Shown here piece by piece: positions 38,008-50,526 of a DNA stretch of 64,000 nt. The notes below the pieces were generated by a model. The model did no database searches. It was not told the DNA's origin and worked only from the letters and a program-made list of their open reading frames with translations. The position numbers were made by a program, and so were the translations under genes. Where the stretch lies: contig JANCIK010000005.1 in assembly GCA_028532985.1 (NCBI GenBank), forward strand, positions 3,696,914-3,760,913, given 5' to 3'. How positions within the stretch are numbered: position 1 is the first letter of the stretch; each line of letters starts with the position of its first letter. Origin of the DNA: Stropharia rugosoannulata (lineage: Eukaryota; Basidiomycota; Agaricomycetes; Agaricales; Strophariaceae).

Positions 38008-38177
38008 GGCGGAAGGGATGGGGACGAGGAGGAGAGGATGCCAGCAGAAAGAGGCGCACGAGTCGCGAGAACACGTTCTTTATTTGTACTTGTGTGGCGA
38101 CGGCGTTCCACTGATGACATCATCCGGGCGGCAATATAAAGCGTCAGTTGTCTGACCGTCTCCATACCCGTCCCAGC
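38008..38177. promoter_or_regulatory. Bidirectional promoter between PHO88 and SLM1
   Basis: The 170-bp gap separates two divergent start codons. A TATAAAG at about 38134, on the + strand, lies 40 bases before the SLM1 ATG. Purine-rich sequence next to the PHO88 start (pyrimidine-rich on its sense strand) may serve that gene. Confidence 0.5.
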
Positions 38178-40741
38178 ATGAACCTCACCCAAACACCAGA
38201 CCGCCCTTTGTCGCGCTCCGCCTCGCGCGCCAGCGCGCGCAGTGGCAAGAGCAAAAACTCGACACTCAGCCGGAACCAAAGCCTCATCAAGAAGAACATC
38301 GAACTCCAGGACCTTAAGCCAGCCGATGTCCTCATCGAGCGCTTCGTAGCATGGAAGGCGATTGTGAAACAGCTTACTGCGTACTTCGAGGCGGGTCAAT
38401 TTCTGCCACTACCTATTCTTGATCTGATATCGTCGTAGGGAATCGCGGATATCGAGAACAATACCGCCAAGGAGATGATTAAGCTCGCAGGCGTTATCCA
38501 GGTCCCCTTCCGCGCGGGCAATCAGTTCCTTGGTCAGGGAGGGCTCCAGGTGCGCCCAATTCTCTGTCTCAGACATATATCGAAACGTCTAACTTGGTTC
38601 AGGACGTGTATTTTGATATCAGAGACAAGACCCGCATCATCGCGGACCACCACGCCGACCTCGGGCGCACCATCGATTCCAGCATTGTTCAGCACCTGCA
38701 GAAGCTCCGTGTCGAAATTAAGGCGCATATAAAGGCACGCCACGTACATCGTAATTTAATTATAATCATCTAACTCACCCACAGAATGTTCAAAATGATA
38801 CTGGCAAGCTCGCAGCCAGCGTCGCTCGCGAGCGCGAGATCTCTACCAAGCTCGTGGGCGAGCTAGCAAATGCCATTTCGACCTTCAAGAATACGCCTAT
38901 GAATATTCAAGCCAAGGCTGATCCGTTCGTCTCCTCGTTCTCCAACCCCTGCTTTCACTGACCCCGCGTAGGTACGTCGCCAATGCAGCCGTTGCTCGGC
39001 AGCTCCAGCGCCAGGTCCTGGAAGAGAACCTGCTCCAGAAATCGATCATCATGATGCAACAAAACTCGGCTCACTTCGAGGAGGGTATTGTCAAGGCCAT
39101 CCAGTCTGCCTGGGCCACGTTCGATGAATGGGCCGCACGATCGTCTGCTTCGTCACAAGCCCTATTCCGCGGTCTCGCTACACATATGGCGCAGCTCCAG
39201 CCAGATAGGGAGTGGATCCAGTTTGCTGCCCGTTCAGACCATCTTCTGCACCCCGACACTCCGCTTCGTGACCCCTCGAACATCATTTACCCGCTCAAGG
39301 ACGACCCATCGGTTCACGCGGTGCACACCGGCCACCTCGAGCGCAAGAAGCGCTTCAGTCGCGCATGGGGCGAGGCGTACTTCATCCTCACTCCCGCCGG
39401 TTTCTTGCACGAGTTCCCAGCGTCCCTCACCCCCGCCGACCCGCGCTCGACGACCCCGGTATTCTCTCTTTTCCTACCTAACTGCACCCTCGGCCCACCC
39501 TCGTCCCCCCGCTCACGCGCAAACAAGTTCCATATTGAGGGTACCCGTGATGGTACCGGCGTGACTTCTCGCAAGTCAGGCTCATTCAAGGGTTGGCTCG
39601 GAGGCGGTGGAGAGGGCAACCAGGCGAAGGCGTGGAGTTTCCGCTGCCGCAGCCGGGAGGAAATGATGGAGTGGTGGAACGACATCCGCATGCTCTGCGC
39701 CCGCTACCTTGTTGCGAGCGAGGCGGTCGACCGCACCGGCCCTGTCGAGGAGGCCGTCAGAAGCGCCGGCTACGCGAGTGCTGGTGACGAGGAGTACGAT
39801 GATGAAGATGAGGATTACTCGACTGAGGACGATGAGGAGCTCGTTAGGGAAGGAGAACTTGCCGAGGTCGATACCGGTGTCGTTGAGGAGCGGGAGCGTA
39901 GGGAGAGTGCTGCTGCTGCCAGGAGAGCCGCGGTCTTGGGGGGAGAGGACGAGGGGAGCAGTGTAGAGGAGGAGGAATATGAAGAGCCACCTGTCTACTC
40001 ACATCCCGTTGCGGATAGCAAGGGGAGGTACCCCATCGAAATTGGGGCGAACGGATATGCTGTAAGAGGCCCTTTCTGTTTAATTCATGTTCTAATATTG
40101 ATCTCCCCACCATAGCTTGACAAGAAACCCCGTCGCTCCGCATCAGGCCGCTCACGTAACGGTGTAGGCGTCGACTACCCTCTGCAGCAATCCTCTGCAC
40201 TCGCACCCCCCATCCCGTCGTCGGAACACGACCCGACCGCGCATCTGGTTCACGCGCCCGGTGCCCAGCACCCCACAGTCGAGACTGGGCCTCACGCGGA
40301 CGTGCACAGCGTACGTGCCGAGCGCGGGGCTCTAGGCGAGGGACTTCTCGGCGGCGGAGGCGCAGGAGGGCAGGGGGAGGTAAGCCAGGCCGGTGGGAGG
40401 GTCGGACGGCGCTTGAGCAAACGACAGAAAGAGAAGGCGCGTGAAAGCGCGGTGGAGCCTATTGGGGGGCCCGAGGTGGACGTTGACCACGGTGCCGGTG
40501 CTGATGTTAGTGAGGCGGCTGTGGCACCCCCGCCTATCCCTGCTGTACGTGTTTCTTACTGAGCTAGATGGATGGTCTTGCTAACTCGGTTATACTTGTA
40601 TAGTCGAATGAGGACGATATGTACGCCTCGGACGAAAACCGGGAGGCATATCTCGCCCCTGCGAATGGGGCTGGGGGAGCTGGGAAGCGCAGCGTGGAGG
40701 CTGTTCAGGAGGCTGGGGAGTCAGTCAAGGCATCCGTCTGA
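38178..40741 (+). CDS. SLM1: SLM1/SLM2-like PH-domain protein
   Basis: Seven exons (38178-38390, 38439-38549, 38603-38743, 38785-38924, 38972-40061, 40116-40544, 40604-40741) give 753 residues in frame. A Ser-rich N-terminus is followed by an F-BAR-like helical region (LKPADVLIERFVAWKAIVKQL, then GIADIENNTAKEM, IIMMQQNSAHFEEGIVKAIQSAW). A PH domain lies about residues 290-420 (HTGHLERKKRFSRAWGEAYFIL... to FRCRSREEMMEWWNDI). The C-terminus is acidic and disordered. In yeast, Slm1/2 bind PI(4,5)P2, sit in eisosomes and activate TORC2. The first intron seems to begin with GC, not GT (38391): no GT donor keeps the conserved YFE/GIADIE junction in frame. A second possible GC donor near 38735 has an in-frame GT alternative at 38744. 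Confidence 0.9.
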
Positions 40742-41328
40742 GCTCCCACCTTTCAGCATCGCCTTGCTTTGCATTCAATGTTCGCATTCATTTTATCCTT
40801 GCTCTATCTCTGCTCTTCGCCGCCTGTTTCCCCATTCTAAGTGATTTCGCATTTTTTCCTTGTCGTCCTTTCTTCTTTGGATCGGATAGGATCAGGATTG
40901 GACCTTGCTTGTTGTGACTGATCGCATGCATATTTATTTATCTGTTCAACTTTGTTCAAGTATCGCTTGTATCAGTATCTGTAGTGTAGCTTTGTATTAA
41001 TCTTGCTTTTACTCAATATAATGTAAACTTAGTCTTTGGTAATTATGGGTCTTTCATTTGTGTTCTGACTTTAAGTTAGTAGTGGTGTTGATATTTAGTA
41101 TTGTATTGTCTTCCATATGGTCAAGTTGAGGTTGGTGATGTTCAGTATAAGCGTGAAGAGCTACCTTACATGACTGAACGTTGCTGAAGAAAACAATCCA
41201 ATGTTGACAATTGTACTAACAACAGTGAGCAGTGCGACAACACCATTCACAAGAATCACAACCACACGACCGCTCCATCTGCAGTAAATTGGCGCACAAC
41301 TACAACTAAATTACTCTATATATTGCCA
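40742..41328. other. Convergent 3' region, no gene
   Basis: The T-rich 3' flank of the SLM1-like gene runs to about 41050; no coding sequence is seen up to the stop of the minus-strand gene at 41329. Confidence 0.5.
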
Positions 41329-42361
41329 CTAGTCCGATTCCGACTCTCTATAAATCAATTCGATATACTCCACGCGCCTCTCCAACTCAGCCACACGCGA
41401 ATCAAGGCGACGTAGAATTTCTACTGGCGACTTATCTCCTGCCAAACTATTTGTTCAGAGCGTGAAATACAGAAACATTTGACAATGTCACATACCAGAT
41501 TTGCCTGCTTTAATGGAACCTTGAAGAGAGCGTTGAGCCACTTTGATATCTGCATGCAATGACTCCATTGTGATGGACGGCGCCGGTCTTGCGAGAGGGA
41601 CGGCTGGTAGATTGATAACGGTTGGCTGTCGTTTGAATTTCATCGATGGTGAAGGTGCCGGATGAACCAAATTTGTCGCTAAAGCCTGCCGATGTGGAAC
41701 CACCATACTGTTGGTGATGTTCTTCCTCTTGTTGGGTTGACCACTTACGCTGACTGACAGTTGCTTGGGCGGTGGATTGGCCCGGGCTGCCGTAGGTTGG
41801 GTGTATTTCTTCTTTGTAGCCCCTTCTTGCGCTGATTTTTTGCTGGGGCGCTCTTGGTGGCTCGTATCTGACAACATGTTAGACGCAACATGAGCACAGA
41901 AGAGCAGCCTCACCAGCATCGCTTTCACAATTGTCATTATTGGAAATCGCCTGTGCAATAGTTTTTGCAGAAATTGTGCACCACATGGTTTTGACTGGGA
42001 AATGACAAGTCGCCTTCTGCCAAGCGCACTCTAAACATGCCGGAGCCTGAATTTTGCGTTCATATGTGTCCAACTTGACGTGGCAGTCCAAGTTATTTTG
42101 CTTGCACCATTTGCACCTCGGTATCCAGTATAGACCCTCATGCCACTCTGGTTCTTTGCGGACCCGTGGTGCGAAGTTCACTTTCCTGACCGCAGCTTTT
42201 GCCAACTTGCCATAAGCAGAGTGTTTCTGGGCGGTCGTTCTATTTGCTGGTACCCTCGGAAATGAACTTTGCTTTCCCAAGTCCGGCTGCGCATCTGTGT
42301 TAGCTTCCTGTTCCGAGGGATCTTGCGCCAGTACATGATCTTTTGCCGCAGGAGGAAGCAT
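41329..42361 (-). CDS. Cysteine-cluster, coiled-coil protein of unknown function
   Basis: Minus-strand exons 42361-41914, 41867-41496 and 41438-41329 join in frame to 309 residues. Residues about 80-125 hold a zinc-binding-like cluster CKWCKQNNLDC...PACLECAWQKATC (C-x2-C-x6-C, then C-x2-C-x6-C). This spacing resembles half of a Zn2Cys6 finger and is common in Agaricomycete proteins of unknown role. The C-terminal end (EILRRLDSRVAELERRVEYIEL) is a short coiled coil. The middle is basic and low-complexity. A TATAAAA at 42484-42490 (minus strand) stands about 120 bases upstream of the ATG. It is the last intact gene before the subtelomeric repeats. Confidence 0.75.
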
Positions 42362-42529
42362 TTGGGTTTAGGGTGGCATTTACTTAGCTGTATGAGGTAT
42401 CGACCAGTTGCAAAGGACCCTACACCTAACGAAGGAGTAAAGGGCGCTTTCGGGATACCCCTCATCAGTGCAACCTGGCCTGCTTTTATAGACGTCTGGC
42501 GACGGTCTGTGCGCACATCAGGAAAACCA

Positions 42530-42710
42530 CTTTTTTGAAAAGAGACTTTTTGAGACATCTATGTGTCTCTTGGGAAATTTAGTGTCTTTTTGAGACATCA
42601 ATATGTCTTTTGGTGAATTTTTTGTCTTTTTTATACTTTTAAAGGTCTCCTAGAGACTTTAGGGAAATATGTAATTCTTCCAATATCTTTTTAGGTCTTT
42701 TAAAGTCTTG
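42530..42710. repeat. Degenerate tandem repeat of about 40 bp
   Basis: Units built around TTTTTGAGACATC...ATGTGTCTYTTGG...TTTAGTGTC follow one another about three times with increasing divergence, right against the start of the duplicated subtelomeric unit. No coding potential. Confidence 0.5.
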
Positions 42711-42720
42711 CTATACCTAT

Positions 42721-42802
42721 GCCCCCACTCTGCGGGGGCATGGGTTATAGGCCCGAACGGTAACCGTGGGAACAAATCTGATTGCAGATTCGGATTCCCA
42801 CG
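42721..42802. other. Two hairpins at the left edge of the inner unit
   Basis: GCCCCCACTCTGCGGGGGC (42721-42739) folds into a seven-pair GC stem. CGTGGGAA...ATTCCCACG (42765-42802) forms a second stem around a GATTGCAGATTC loop. Both are present at the same distance from the edge in the outer copy. Confidence 0.7.
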
Positions 42803-42879
42803 CCTTGAAAACCCCCATATGATGTCTCACAACATTTTATTTGTTTGTTTTACGAGTTGTACAAATAAAATACTGTAAG

Positions 42880-43760
42880 GCTGCGTGGCAGGCCAGCCTG
42901 GCCGTGCGTGGCTGCCGTGCGTGGCAGGCTCACCGGCAATTCCCGTCACGCGTCGCCGCCACGCCGGCAGCTCACGGCACATCTTGCCACACTTTATGCC
43001 GAACATGGCGTAGTCAGCAACACCGGCTACTTCATTGCCATGCACGGCTTTCATGTGCCAGCCACATAAGGCTCCTGCCACGCACGGCAGCAACGCAGCG
43101 CATAGCCAGCAGCCGGCTATCTCACACCTGGTTATCCGACCACGCCACGCCACGCCCAACGTTGCCGCCACGCAGCCTCCTCCTCTGTCCCGCCCCGCCA
43201 CGCATCCCGCCCCGCCACGCATCAGCCACGCAGCGACATCCGCCACGCCGCCTTGCCACGCAGCCTCCACGCCCAGCCCCGCCCGTACCCGCCCCGCTTC
43301 GCCATGCAGCCACGCAGCTACCCCGCCACGCACTCAGCCACGCTCACCCCCTCACCTCGACGCTGCCACGCTGCATGGCTGGCCCGTCCCCTGCCCCGGC
43401 CGTCGCACAGCCGTATGTCCACTCAACGACGCAGCCACGCATCCGCGCCGCCGCTCACCCTTGCCACGCAGCCACGCAAACGCGCATCCCGCGACGCCAC
43501 GCACGCATGCCATACGCCCACCCTGCCACGCCCCATGCACGCACGCCCATCATGCGCCCACCCGCCATTCACCATGCAGCCCGCCACGCATGGTCGCCAT
43601 GCACGCTCACCACGCACACACACCCGCCATGCGCCTACCCGCCACTGCCAGCCATGCATCCTGCCACGCACGCACGCCGCCCACCCGCCTGTTCCGTGAC
43701 ACCCAGCGATGCGCACGCAGTCAACCCCGCATATATTTTTGCCATTCGTTGCCGCCTCCA
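42880..43760 (+). repeat. CCACGC-rich low-complexity tract, inner copy
   Basis: The + strand is a long run of short units such as GCCACGCA, CCGCCACGC and CCATGCACGC. All frames stay open for hundreds of codons and give Pro/His/Ala/Arg-rich strings. This is a product of composition, so I treat it as repeat DNA, not as a protein. It is well conserved in the outer copy. Confidence 0.75.
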
Positions 43761-46362
43761 CCCGCATACCTGCACGCAGGTTTTGCATCCGTGCACGCGG
43801 ACTCGGTGCTCCCCACCCACGCTGGCCGCGCCAACATCCCCGTCGCTCTCAGTTTGTCACACCCGTGGCTGTTCCGTTCCGGGGGTCACACGCACTGTGA
43901 CGGATCCATGCCTCTTTTCCTCGTACCCCCACCACGCCGTCACTCTTCCCTTTACCCCACGCCAACGCCCTTTGGACCGGTCGAGCCAACGGAAAGGTGT
44001 AGAAGCAAAGCTGGGCGCCTGTGTTGTCCCCCTTCCCCAGTCTCTAACCAGGGACTTACCAGCCTTCGTCTTCAGCCGGCCAGCCTCGAAACGGTTCAGA
44101 CAACAAAGCGACGACGTAGCAAGGGAAGATGGGAGATGGACAACCCCTTGGGTTTGGGGTTCAAGGTGAGTGTATTCTATGAAAATGTTTTACACTGCAT
44201 GTGGTTACTTTGCGTCACCCGCCCTTCTTACATCCCATCTTCATTCAGGACCCTCATCCCAGGCACTACGTAGCGGGCTGCGCCGCTCCCTGCATACTCT
44301 TTCCGCCCCTCCGTACATGGCCCGCCTCCCTCGATACATGGCCTGCCTCCCTCGAATCGCCTACCTGGCCACCGAGTCCCTGCCATCGACATACTCTCAT
44401 TCCCCCTGCCCAACGCCTAAACCCGCGCATTCCGCGTTACAACGGGCGTAAGCACCTTTCCTTCTTACCCTCACCTTGCCGTCCCTCATCCATAAACCAC
44501 GCCGCCGCCTTCAGCCGTCCTCTTAATTAATCGATCTCGATACTACCCGCCTGAACTCACCCCTCCCTTTCCCCTCCTCCGGTTCCTTACCAGGAGCTTT
44601 TCGACCTTCGTTCTCAGCCGGGCAGCCTCAATCAAGTCCCTATGACAAGCATTCAGGATATAGAGGGCATGGCAGTATTGATGGATAATCTAATGGGACA
44701 TGGATTTACGAGGTGAGTGCGTTCTGGTTATTCTCACTTCTACGTTTCTGTTACTTACCTTGCACCCCGGTCCCCACCCTCGCTGGCCTCATCCCCCCCC
44801 CCCAATCCACATAATGTAGGCGCTACTGCAGGTTCCACATATTTGGCCACGCATTGGCCTAGTTATTTTTCCCATTCCTTCCCGTCATTGACCCAGAAAC
44901 CGCATGGACGTTACCGCTGTGAGCAACGGTAGGCGATGCCTGCCTTGTCCCTTCCCACCAGGCCACCCTTCCCACATAGGCCCATACCCGTACCCTGCCT
45001 TTGCTCGCCATCGATGCGGCGTCAAGCTTTCATTGCCGCTTCCCTGACCCCCTCCGTCTGCACGCCATCTCGACTCTGTCCCGCTGCATCCCACATCAAT
45101 GTCCGCAGTACCCCCACCCCGGCCACTATTATCGTGCGGCGCCTGGAATGACTGCACAAGCAGCTGGCAGGGAGCCCCCATATCAAGCAGCACCCCTCCA
45201 CTTCTTCAACTGAAGACTTCAGTACGGTCCCCTTCGACGTCGCTACTTCCACTCACGGAGGCGGAACGGCGTTGAGACCTCGCAGCGGCAACTCCACCTA
45301 CTGTACACTCTAAGTACGTACACCATATCCGTAGCAGTAAAAATATATTCGTTTATTTTCTTGCCCTGTCCCCTACGCCCCTTGTCTGACCTGCGTTTGT
45401 GCAGGTGTGATTATGTGACATGAACATAGGGTTTTTAAAATGCATGCCCCTTCTACTTTGCCTGCACCCGGTGCAAACACGTACGGCTCTTTCAGGTCAT
45501 ACGTCTGCAGCAGCTACGCATCGGCGCATACTGCAAGTTACCGCATCAGCAGGCTCCGTTTTCCTTTTGCTTTAGTTACAACATTATCCCTCTCGCTTGC
45601 ACCCAACTCAGACATAGCAGCCGTCAGCATATGTCAAATAAATATCAGAAATTGCTTCGTCAGCAGAAGCTCAACATCTACTAACAAGCCCCAGTTCCCG
45701 CCCCCACAGCAGCCAGATCTGCAGCAAGCCTACGTTCCCCGTATCGCTTGTACCGATCTTGCTCATCTTGAGAGATCTCGGGCGACGGTACCTGCTTCCA
45801 TAATGAAAAGGCCCGCCCGAGGAGATCTGGGTGCCTTCTCGGACGCGACCTCGTCCAGACATCGCCTTCTCGCCGTGTCAACACCGACGCAAGTATCAAC
45901 CTCCGAGGACCAACTAAGGACGTCGCTCCTGCACTTGCGTCGCCCGAACTTAAGTCTTTACAAGGTTTACTTTCTTTATTCTACTGAAGTAAACATATAT
46001 ACTTAATACACATTGCTTAATAGCGTTGATATAATATGTCCAGCGTATATTCATGTACCTGGTACATCAAATCATCCTACATCAAGAACCATCGAGACGC
46101 GCATAGCAACAAGGGTGATCCCTCTGCTACGCATAATAATGCCTGCCAGTCGACGCGCCCTATGTCCGGGATTCGCAGAACCGTAGGACGACGCGCGACC
46201 GTTCAAGGGTGTATAGCGACCTTTCCTCGTTTCGTGCCTTGTTTCTCGCTCCCATTCTACGGTGTCTCCCCTCGCTCATTTTTTACGGTGTCTCCCCCTG
46301 GTCCATCATCTCTGGCACAGTTACACACCTGGTATCGAACCGGTGTCTAATTGTCGTTAACG

Positions 46363-46995
46363 ATGCCCGCCAACAACGACAAATATCTTAAACGCTTGAA
46401 GCAGAAAACCTTGCTGGTGAAATATCCGCACCTCGACTTCAAAGTTGAGCTTACGCGTAATGCAAACGACATGTTCTAATGCATCGCCCCCGGATGCACG
46501 GTTGTCTACAAGGATCCACAGAGCATGAAGGTATGTCTCGTCTGTTTTCATTCAGACTATAGATGCTGTAGATAACCTTCCTCCCAGCGTCATGTAGACT
46601 CGGCGCACGGTTCGCAGACGCCTACTAAAGCTATGAATTCGACCTTGGGGCTCGCAAATTCGTCTACAGGTACTGTAATTATTTATCTATAACGACATAT
46701 GCCTAATGCAAAGTTGTAGGTACATCAGCCCCTACTCCTACGGACGAAGCAGCAGCACGCACCCCTGCAAACCGTGGCTCTTTCTCTGGTACGTGATATT
46801 TAATATATATGCTTCGTTCTTTATGTATTAATCGATTTACCAGGCGGTAAATCGACCGCGTCTGCTGCAAACCAAGCCCCGTCTGCGGCTCCAACTCCAA
46901 CGCATGCAGTGAAACCTGGTACGTAGTTTTTACATTCAACAGCAACCCAAGTAACGAGCCCTCCCTGCAGCGCCCAGCCCATCGTCGATCTCGAC
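46363..46995 (+). pseudogene. Telomere-linked helicase, first exons only (inner copy)
   Basis: Same start and exon layout as the outer gene: ATG at 46363, C2H2 finger region, then short exons up to 46995. CAA has become TAA at 46477-46479, just before the first zinc-finger cysteine. One C is also missing near 46976, which shifts the fifth exon. No recombinase-like or helicase region follows. This copy cannot make a helicase. Confidence 0.85.
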
Positions 46996-47003
46996 TTTTC
47001 ATC

Positions 47004-48680
47004 CCGAGGTTGTGCTACCGTCTGCTCGGACCCACAACTCGGTCATCCGGGCGTGCTTCCATCTGCATATGATTTGCAGTGCTATAATAATGTAAGCAAC
47101 TTTGTCTAACTCAATCACGGATAGGACTGATGCTTCTCTCCTTGGATGCAGGCTAATGGGCAAATCCCCGACCTGTCGTGCTCGGTAGGGGATGACGATG
47201 ATAGAAACTGGCTATATTCATAGAACCTGTTGGTTTGAAGGCAAAAAAAATCCAGCAGACATACCAAGGCAGGTACACTATTCTGAATGCCTCGCGAGTG
47301 CACGAAGACGGATGACTAGCAAGCGCTTCTCCGTTCCTATGGTCCAGGTTCATAGGTTCACGGGTACGGCGTATGTGTAGTAAGGCACGGCAAAGGCGAG
47401 GCTGACATTTGTCATCGCAGAACGCGCGCTTCGAGCGCCAATCGCGAGGACTGAATGTGCAAGTGAGTTATGTCATTTCTCGCCTATTATTTTCCATGGG
47501 TGACTTACGTGACAGACGCACCACCCATCCTACGCCTGGTTCAACTTCCATCGCCGTGCTCTTCTGCTCATAAGCTATGGCGTCGATCCTGATACATGGC
47601 CGTGCTTTAAGGGACGTCAAACTAGCTCAGGTCAGCGGGGTTCTATTTGAATTAATGATTAACAAGCCTGATAAATGTAGGTCAGTTGCATTTACAGGTT
47701 CCGCTCAGGCTTACGGGCGCAGTGCTGCTTTGGGCGAGACGGACTTGTTCTTCTCCACCTGCGCGCGGGCGTAGTTCTACTGCCGAGCAGATTCTTTGAA
47801 CGGGTTGATTTCAGCATTTCTCGAACCAGTGAGCTTGTATGGCGAGGTTACGCCCAATACGCTGGTGACTGTGTGCAGAGGGAACGGACGAAACACGCGT
47901 GAATGTACCCATCCTCTTGCGTTCCAGATGATGTTGTCGACCTGCCCGAGTTCTCATAGTACATGACGGACGGACAGAGGGGGAAGATGTACTTGAGGTA
48001 ACTGCTGAACAGAATCTGCCGAGTGTTGTGAGGAAGTCATGAGTGAATAAATAAACCACGCAAATCAGGTTATCATTTGCTCGAACATAACACTTACTTC
48101 GGGGAAACATTAGTACTCTGAACATAACTATTTAAATTCCTCTCGCAACGGAGCAAAACACTATGCAGTTCCGTTCCGGCTGTGTTCCGGGGTCCCGGTG
48201 CCCAACCATTGGTTTGGCGACACCGCGTCACCCTTTTGTCTTTCCCCACCACCTAACAACACGTCGAAGTCTACGGCTGTTACAAGACGTGGGCAGCGCC
48301 TGAGGCCTGAGGCCTGAAGGGTTGCCGCCCGGTATGTTTGCCTTCTTCGAAGACAATCTTGCATTCTATCTCACCATCGCAGCAGTCTTGCAACAGAGCC
48401 AGCGACTTCCTTCTTTCTCGCTCACGCTCTATTGAACTGACGGCGCCGGGGCGGCGGTGATGGCTGCTATGACGGCCAAGGACGTCGCCGCGACTGCAGC
48501 ACGGAACTGGGCTTCGAGAAACTGGACGAAGAGAGCAGCGTGCAGCCTTGTTTCGCTCCCGGAACGCCTGCAATGGAGATTCATTCTGTCGGAAAACGCC
48601 CAAAGCACGGTTTGGGAAGTACGGTCTGGCGGAGCGGAGGTTCATCGAGGTAGATACCATGTTTAACATCAACAGGTGGA
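47004..48680. other. Subtelomeric stretch with unidentified gene remnants
   Basis: Two coding-looking pieces occur on the + strand: IHRTCWFEGKK...VHYSECLASARRRMTSKRFSVPM (about 47215-47345) and, after a splice-like AG, HPSYAWFNFHRRALLLISYGVDPDTWP (about 47524-47605). I do not recognise the family; frames are interrupted. The rest shows nothing. Confidence 0.35.
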
Positions 48681-48689
48681 GCTTACGTC

Positions 48690-49025
48690 TGCATAGGCGC
48701 GTCGTCCTCGTTCCACGCCCCACCTGCGAAACACCGTCCCCACACGGCATAGATAAAACTTTCAACATACGCGCTATCTCGACCTCACCGATCCTCGGCA
48801 CCCTTCTCTTCCTCGCCCTTGCCACCCTGCTCGTCATATTCTGCCACCTTCGCCGCGTCGCCGCCCGAAAGCGCCTCACCTTCCACCGGGACATTCTCGT
48901 CTCTGGAGCCATGCGCATCGGTGCCATTGCCCACCCGCGCCCCCGCCACCTTTGACAGCAACGTGGAGCACGGTGTATCCCCGATATCACCGCTGCAGAT
49001 GGGAGTTATGGCTAGGGAAAATATG
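48690..49025 (+). pseudogene. Fragment of a single-pass membrane protein
   Basis: The frame holds one transmembrane segment and basic stop-transfer sequence, ILGTLLFLALATLLVIF followed by CHLRRVAARKRL, then TFHRDILVSGAM. In another frame TFDSNVEHGVSPISP follows. The same series is found at 51975-52250 (ILGALLFLALAVLLVF, then RKRLAFHRDML, then TFASDVERGISPISS). The two are related; this one ends at 49025 without the coiled-coil part. Confidence 0.65.
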
Positions 49026-49221
49026 TGAGTAATAGACATACTTATTGCCTGCAGCCCCCCTCACCTAGCCGCGACGTAGGCTCGAAGGTTCCCCATCCTT
49101 AAACCTGTAAAGCACCGCCTCGTGCCCCCGCCCACTTGTACATTTGGCGCCGCCCACCCAGCAGGATACGGTGCGCTTCCCCTTTTTTCATCGCCGTCAT
49201 GCTCGACTGACCGACCTGCAG

Positions 49222-50526
49222 AGTGTATATTTCCGGTTCTCGATACTGCGGATGTTCCGCCTGCTGCGCGTTTTCCGCCCATTCAGATATAATCATACCA
49301 TCCTCCTGTGCGTCCGTCCTCCTGCACGTCGTCCGCTCGAACATGTGCTGACAGAAGGAATTGAGTGAAGCACGATCGAGGTCATGTACCTCTTTGTACG
49401 CCGATCACAACATGCCCTCCTTGCTATTGGTTTTTTCGTTGTCATGATATTGACGGTTTTCAGTACCCTTCTGTGAGTCTACACTTCGCCCTTTTATCCC
49501 TCAATATTTTGAGAAATGGGCGCATGTATGCTATGTCATGCATGTTGTGTGATAGCTTTGTATTTCCCCATTCAATGATCCGATCACTCAGTCCCGCTGT
49601 ATTTCATTTTTGCCCGCGACATCGCCCCTTATCTAATCCCCAACCATTGACCATGCTCCATTACCCCTTTGCTGTCTGTTGTACAGCTTGCTGACCATGA
49701 CCTTTCCCCCAGGCACTTTGCTGAGCGCGGGACGTGGGACGACACCCTCGGGACATTCATCAACACCGACGGCGACCCATCTCAGTTCTCCTCGATCCCC
49801 GCAGCCGCATGGTTTGTCCTCGTCACTACAACCACTGTGGGTTACGGCGAGATCACACCGAGGTCATTCCTCGGCCGTCTCATTACGCTCCCCATCCTCG
49901 TCTTCGGCCTGCTGCTCATCACACTCCCCAGTTTCGTGCTCGGGCGCGAGTTTAGCGTGGTGTGGGAGAAGATGACGCGGGATAGGCTAGAGGACGACCC
50001 GAGCGCGCTCAGGGACCTCGGGATGGAGGTCGTGGACAGCCCGTATACGCCCCCGGAGGAGAGGCGGCGTAGGCGCGCAGAGAGGGGCGAGTTGAACGCT
50101 CTCCCCATGACTCCAAGCCACCCCGCTGCTGCCTCACCCGGTGCTCCCGTAGACATACCTGGCCCGGCGTTCGCAATGGGCCCGATCTCTGGGGCTGGCG
50201 CGGGCGTGGGTGGGCTGGGTGTGGGCGGCGGTGCTGGTGTGTATCCCGGGGCAGGATGGAATGCGCCTGGGGCGCCGCCACGGACGCCCGCAGGCGGGCG
50301 CGATCTTAGTAACCTCAAGCTGGCGCAGAACCAGACGGAGCTGAGCCGGCAGATTGGGGAGCTAAGGGAGACAGTGGAGAGCCAGGGGAAGATGGTGATG
50401 AGGCTGTTGGAGCGGCTCGAGCGAGAGCATGAGGGGCGAAGCGTACCGTCCTATGCCAGTGGAGCGGGGAGAGGAGGGGCATCAGGGGTGCGGCAACGGG
50501 GGAGCATCGATAAGGCGACTGAGTGA
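49222..50526 (+). pseudogene. Voltage-gated potassium channel, S4-S6 and C-terminus only
   Basis: Exons 49222-49307, 49371-49472 and 49713-50526 join in frame. The first begins inside the voltage sensor (VYFRFSILRMFRLLRVFRPFR, the arginine-rich S4). S5, the pore with the selectivity filter TTTTVGYGE, S6 and a glycine/proline-rich tail ending in a coiled coil (LSRQIGELRETVESQGKM) follow. The filter is intact. Segments S1-S3 and a start codon are not found upstream; the sequence before 49222 is intron-like and then turns into an unrelated membrane-protein fragment. The gene is 5'-truncated and probably silent. A missed distant first exon is possible but no candidate is seen. Confidence 0.75.

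Larger units (their letters stand above)
42711..47003 (+). repeat. Subtelomeric duplicated unit, inner copy
   Basis: This 4.3-kb stretch is nearly the same as 53299-57455, in the same orientation. Homology starts at CTATACCTATGCCCCC and ends at CGACTTTTCATC, with only small indels and scattered substitutions between. It contains two hairpins, a CCACGC-rich tract, a spliced-looking region of unknown product, and the first exons of the telomere-linked helicase. After 47003 the sequence has nothing in common with the outer copy, so the helicase body was lost or never copied. Confidence 0.92.

Noticed and set aside
42841..44273. Overlapping open frames of more than 400 codons, Pro/His/Ala-rich (and the matching ones at 53429-54723)
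   Set aside because: All frames on both strands stay open together because of the CCACGC-type composition; substitutions between the two copies show no codon bias. Treated as repeat DNA.
45440..46006. Open frame of 188 codons in the duplicated unit
   Set aside because: The outer copy has a shorter frame with an internal difference that changes its end; no recognisable family. Possibly promoter or untranslated sequence.
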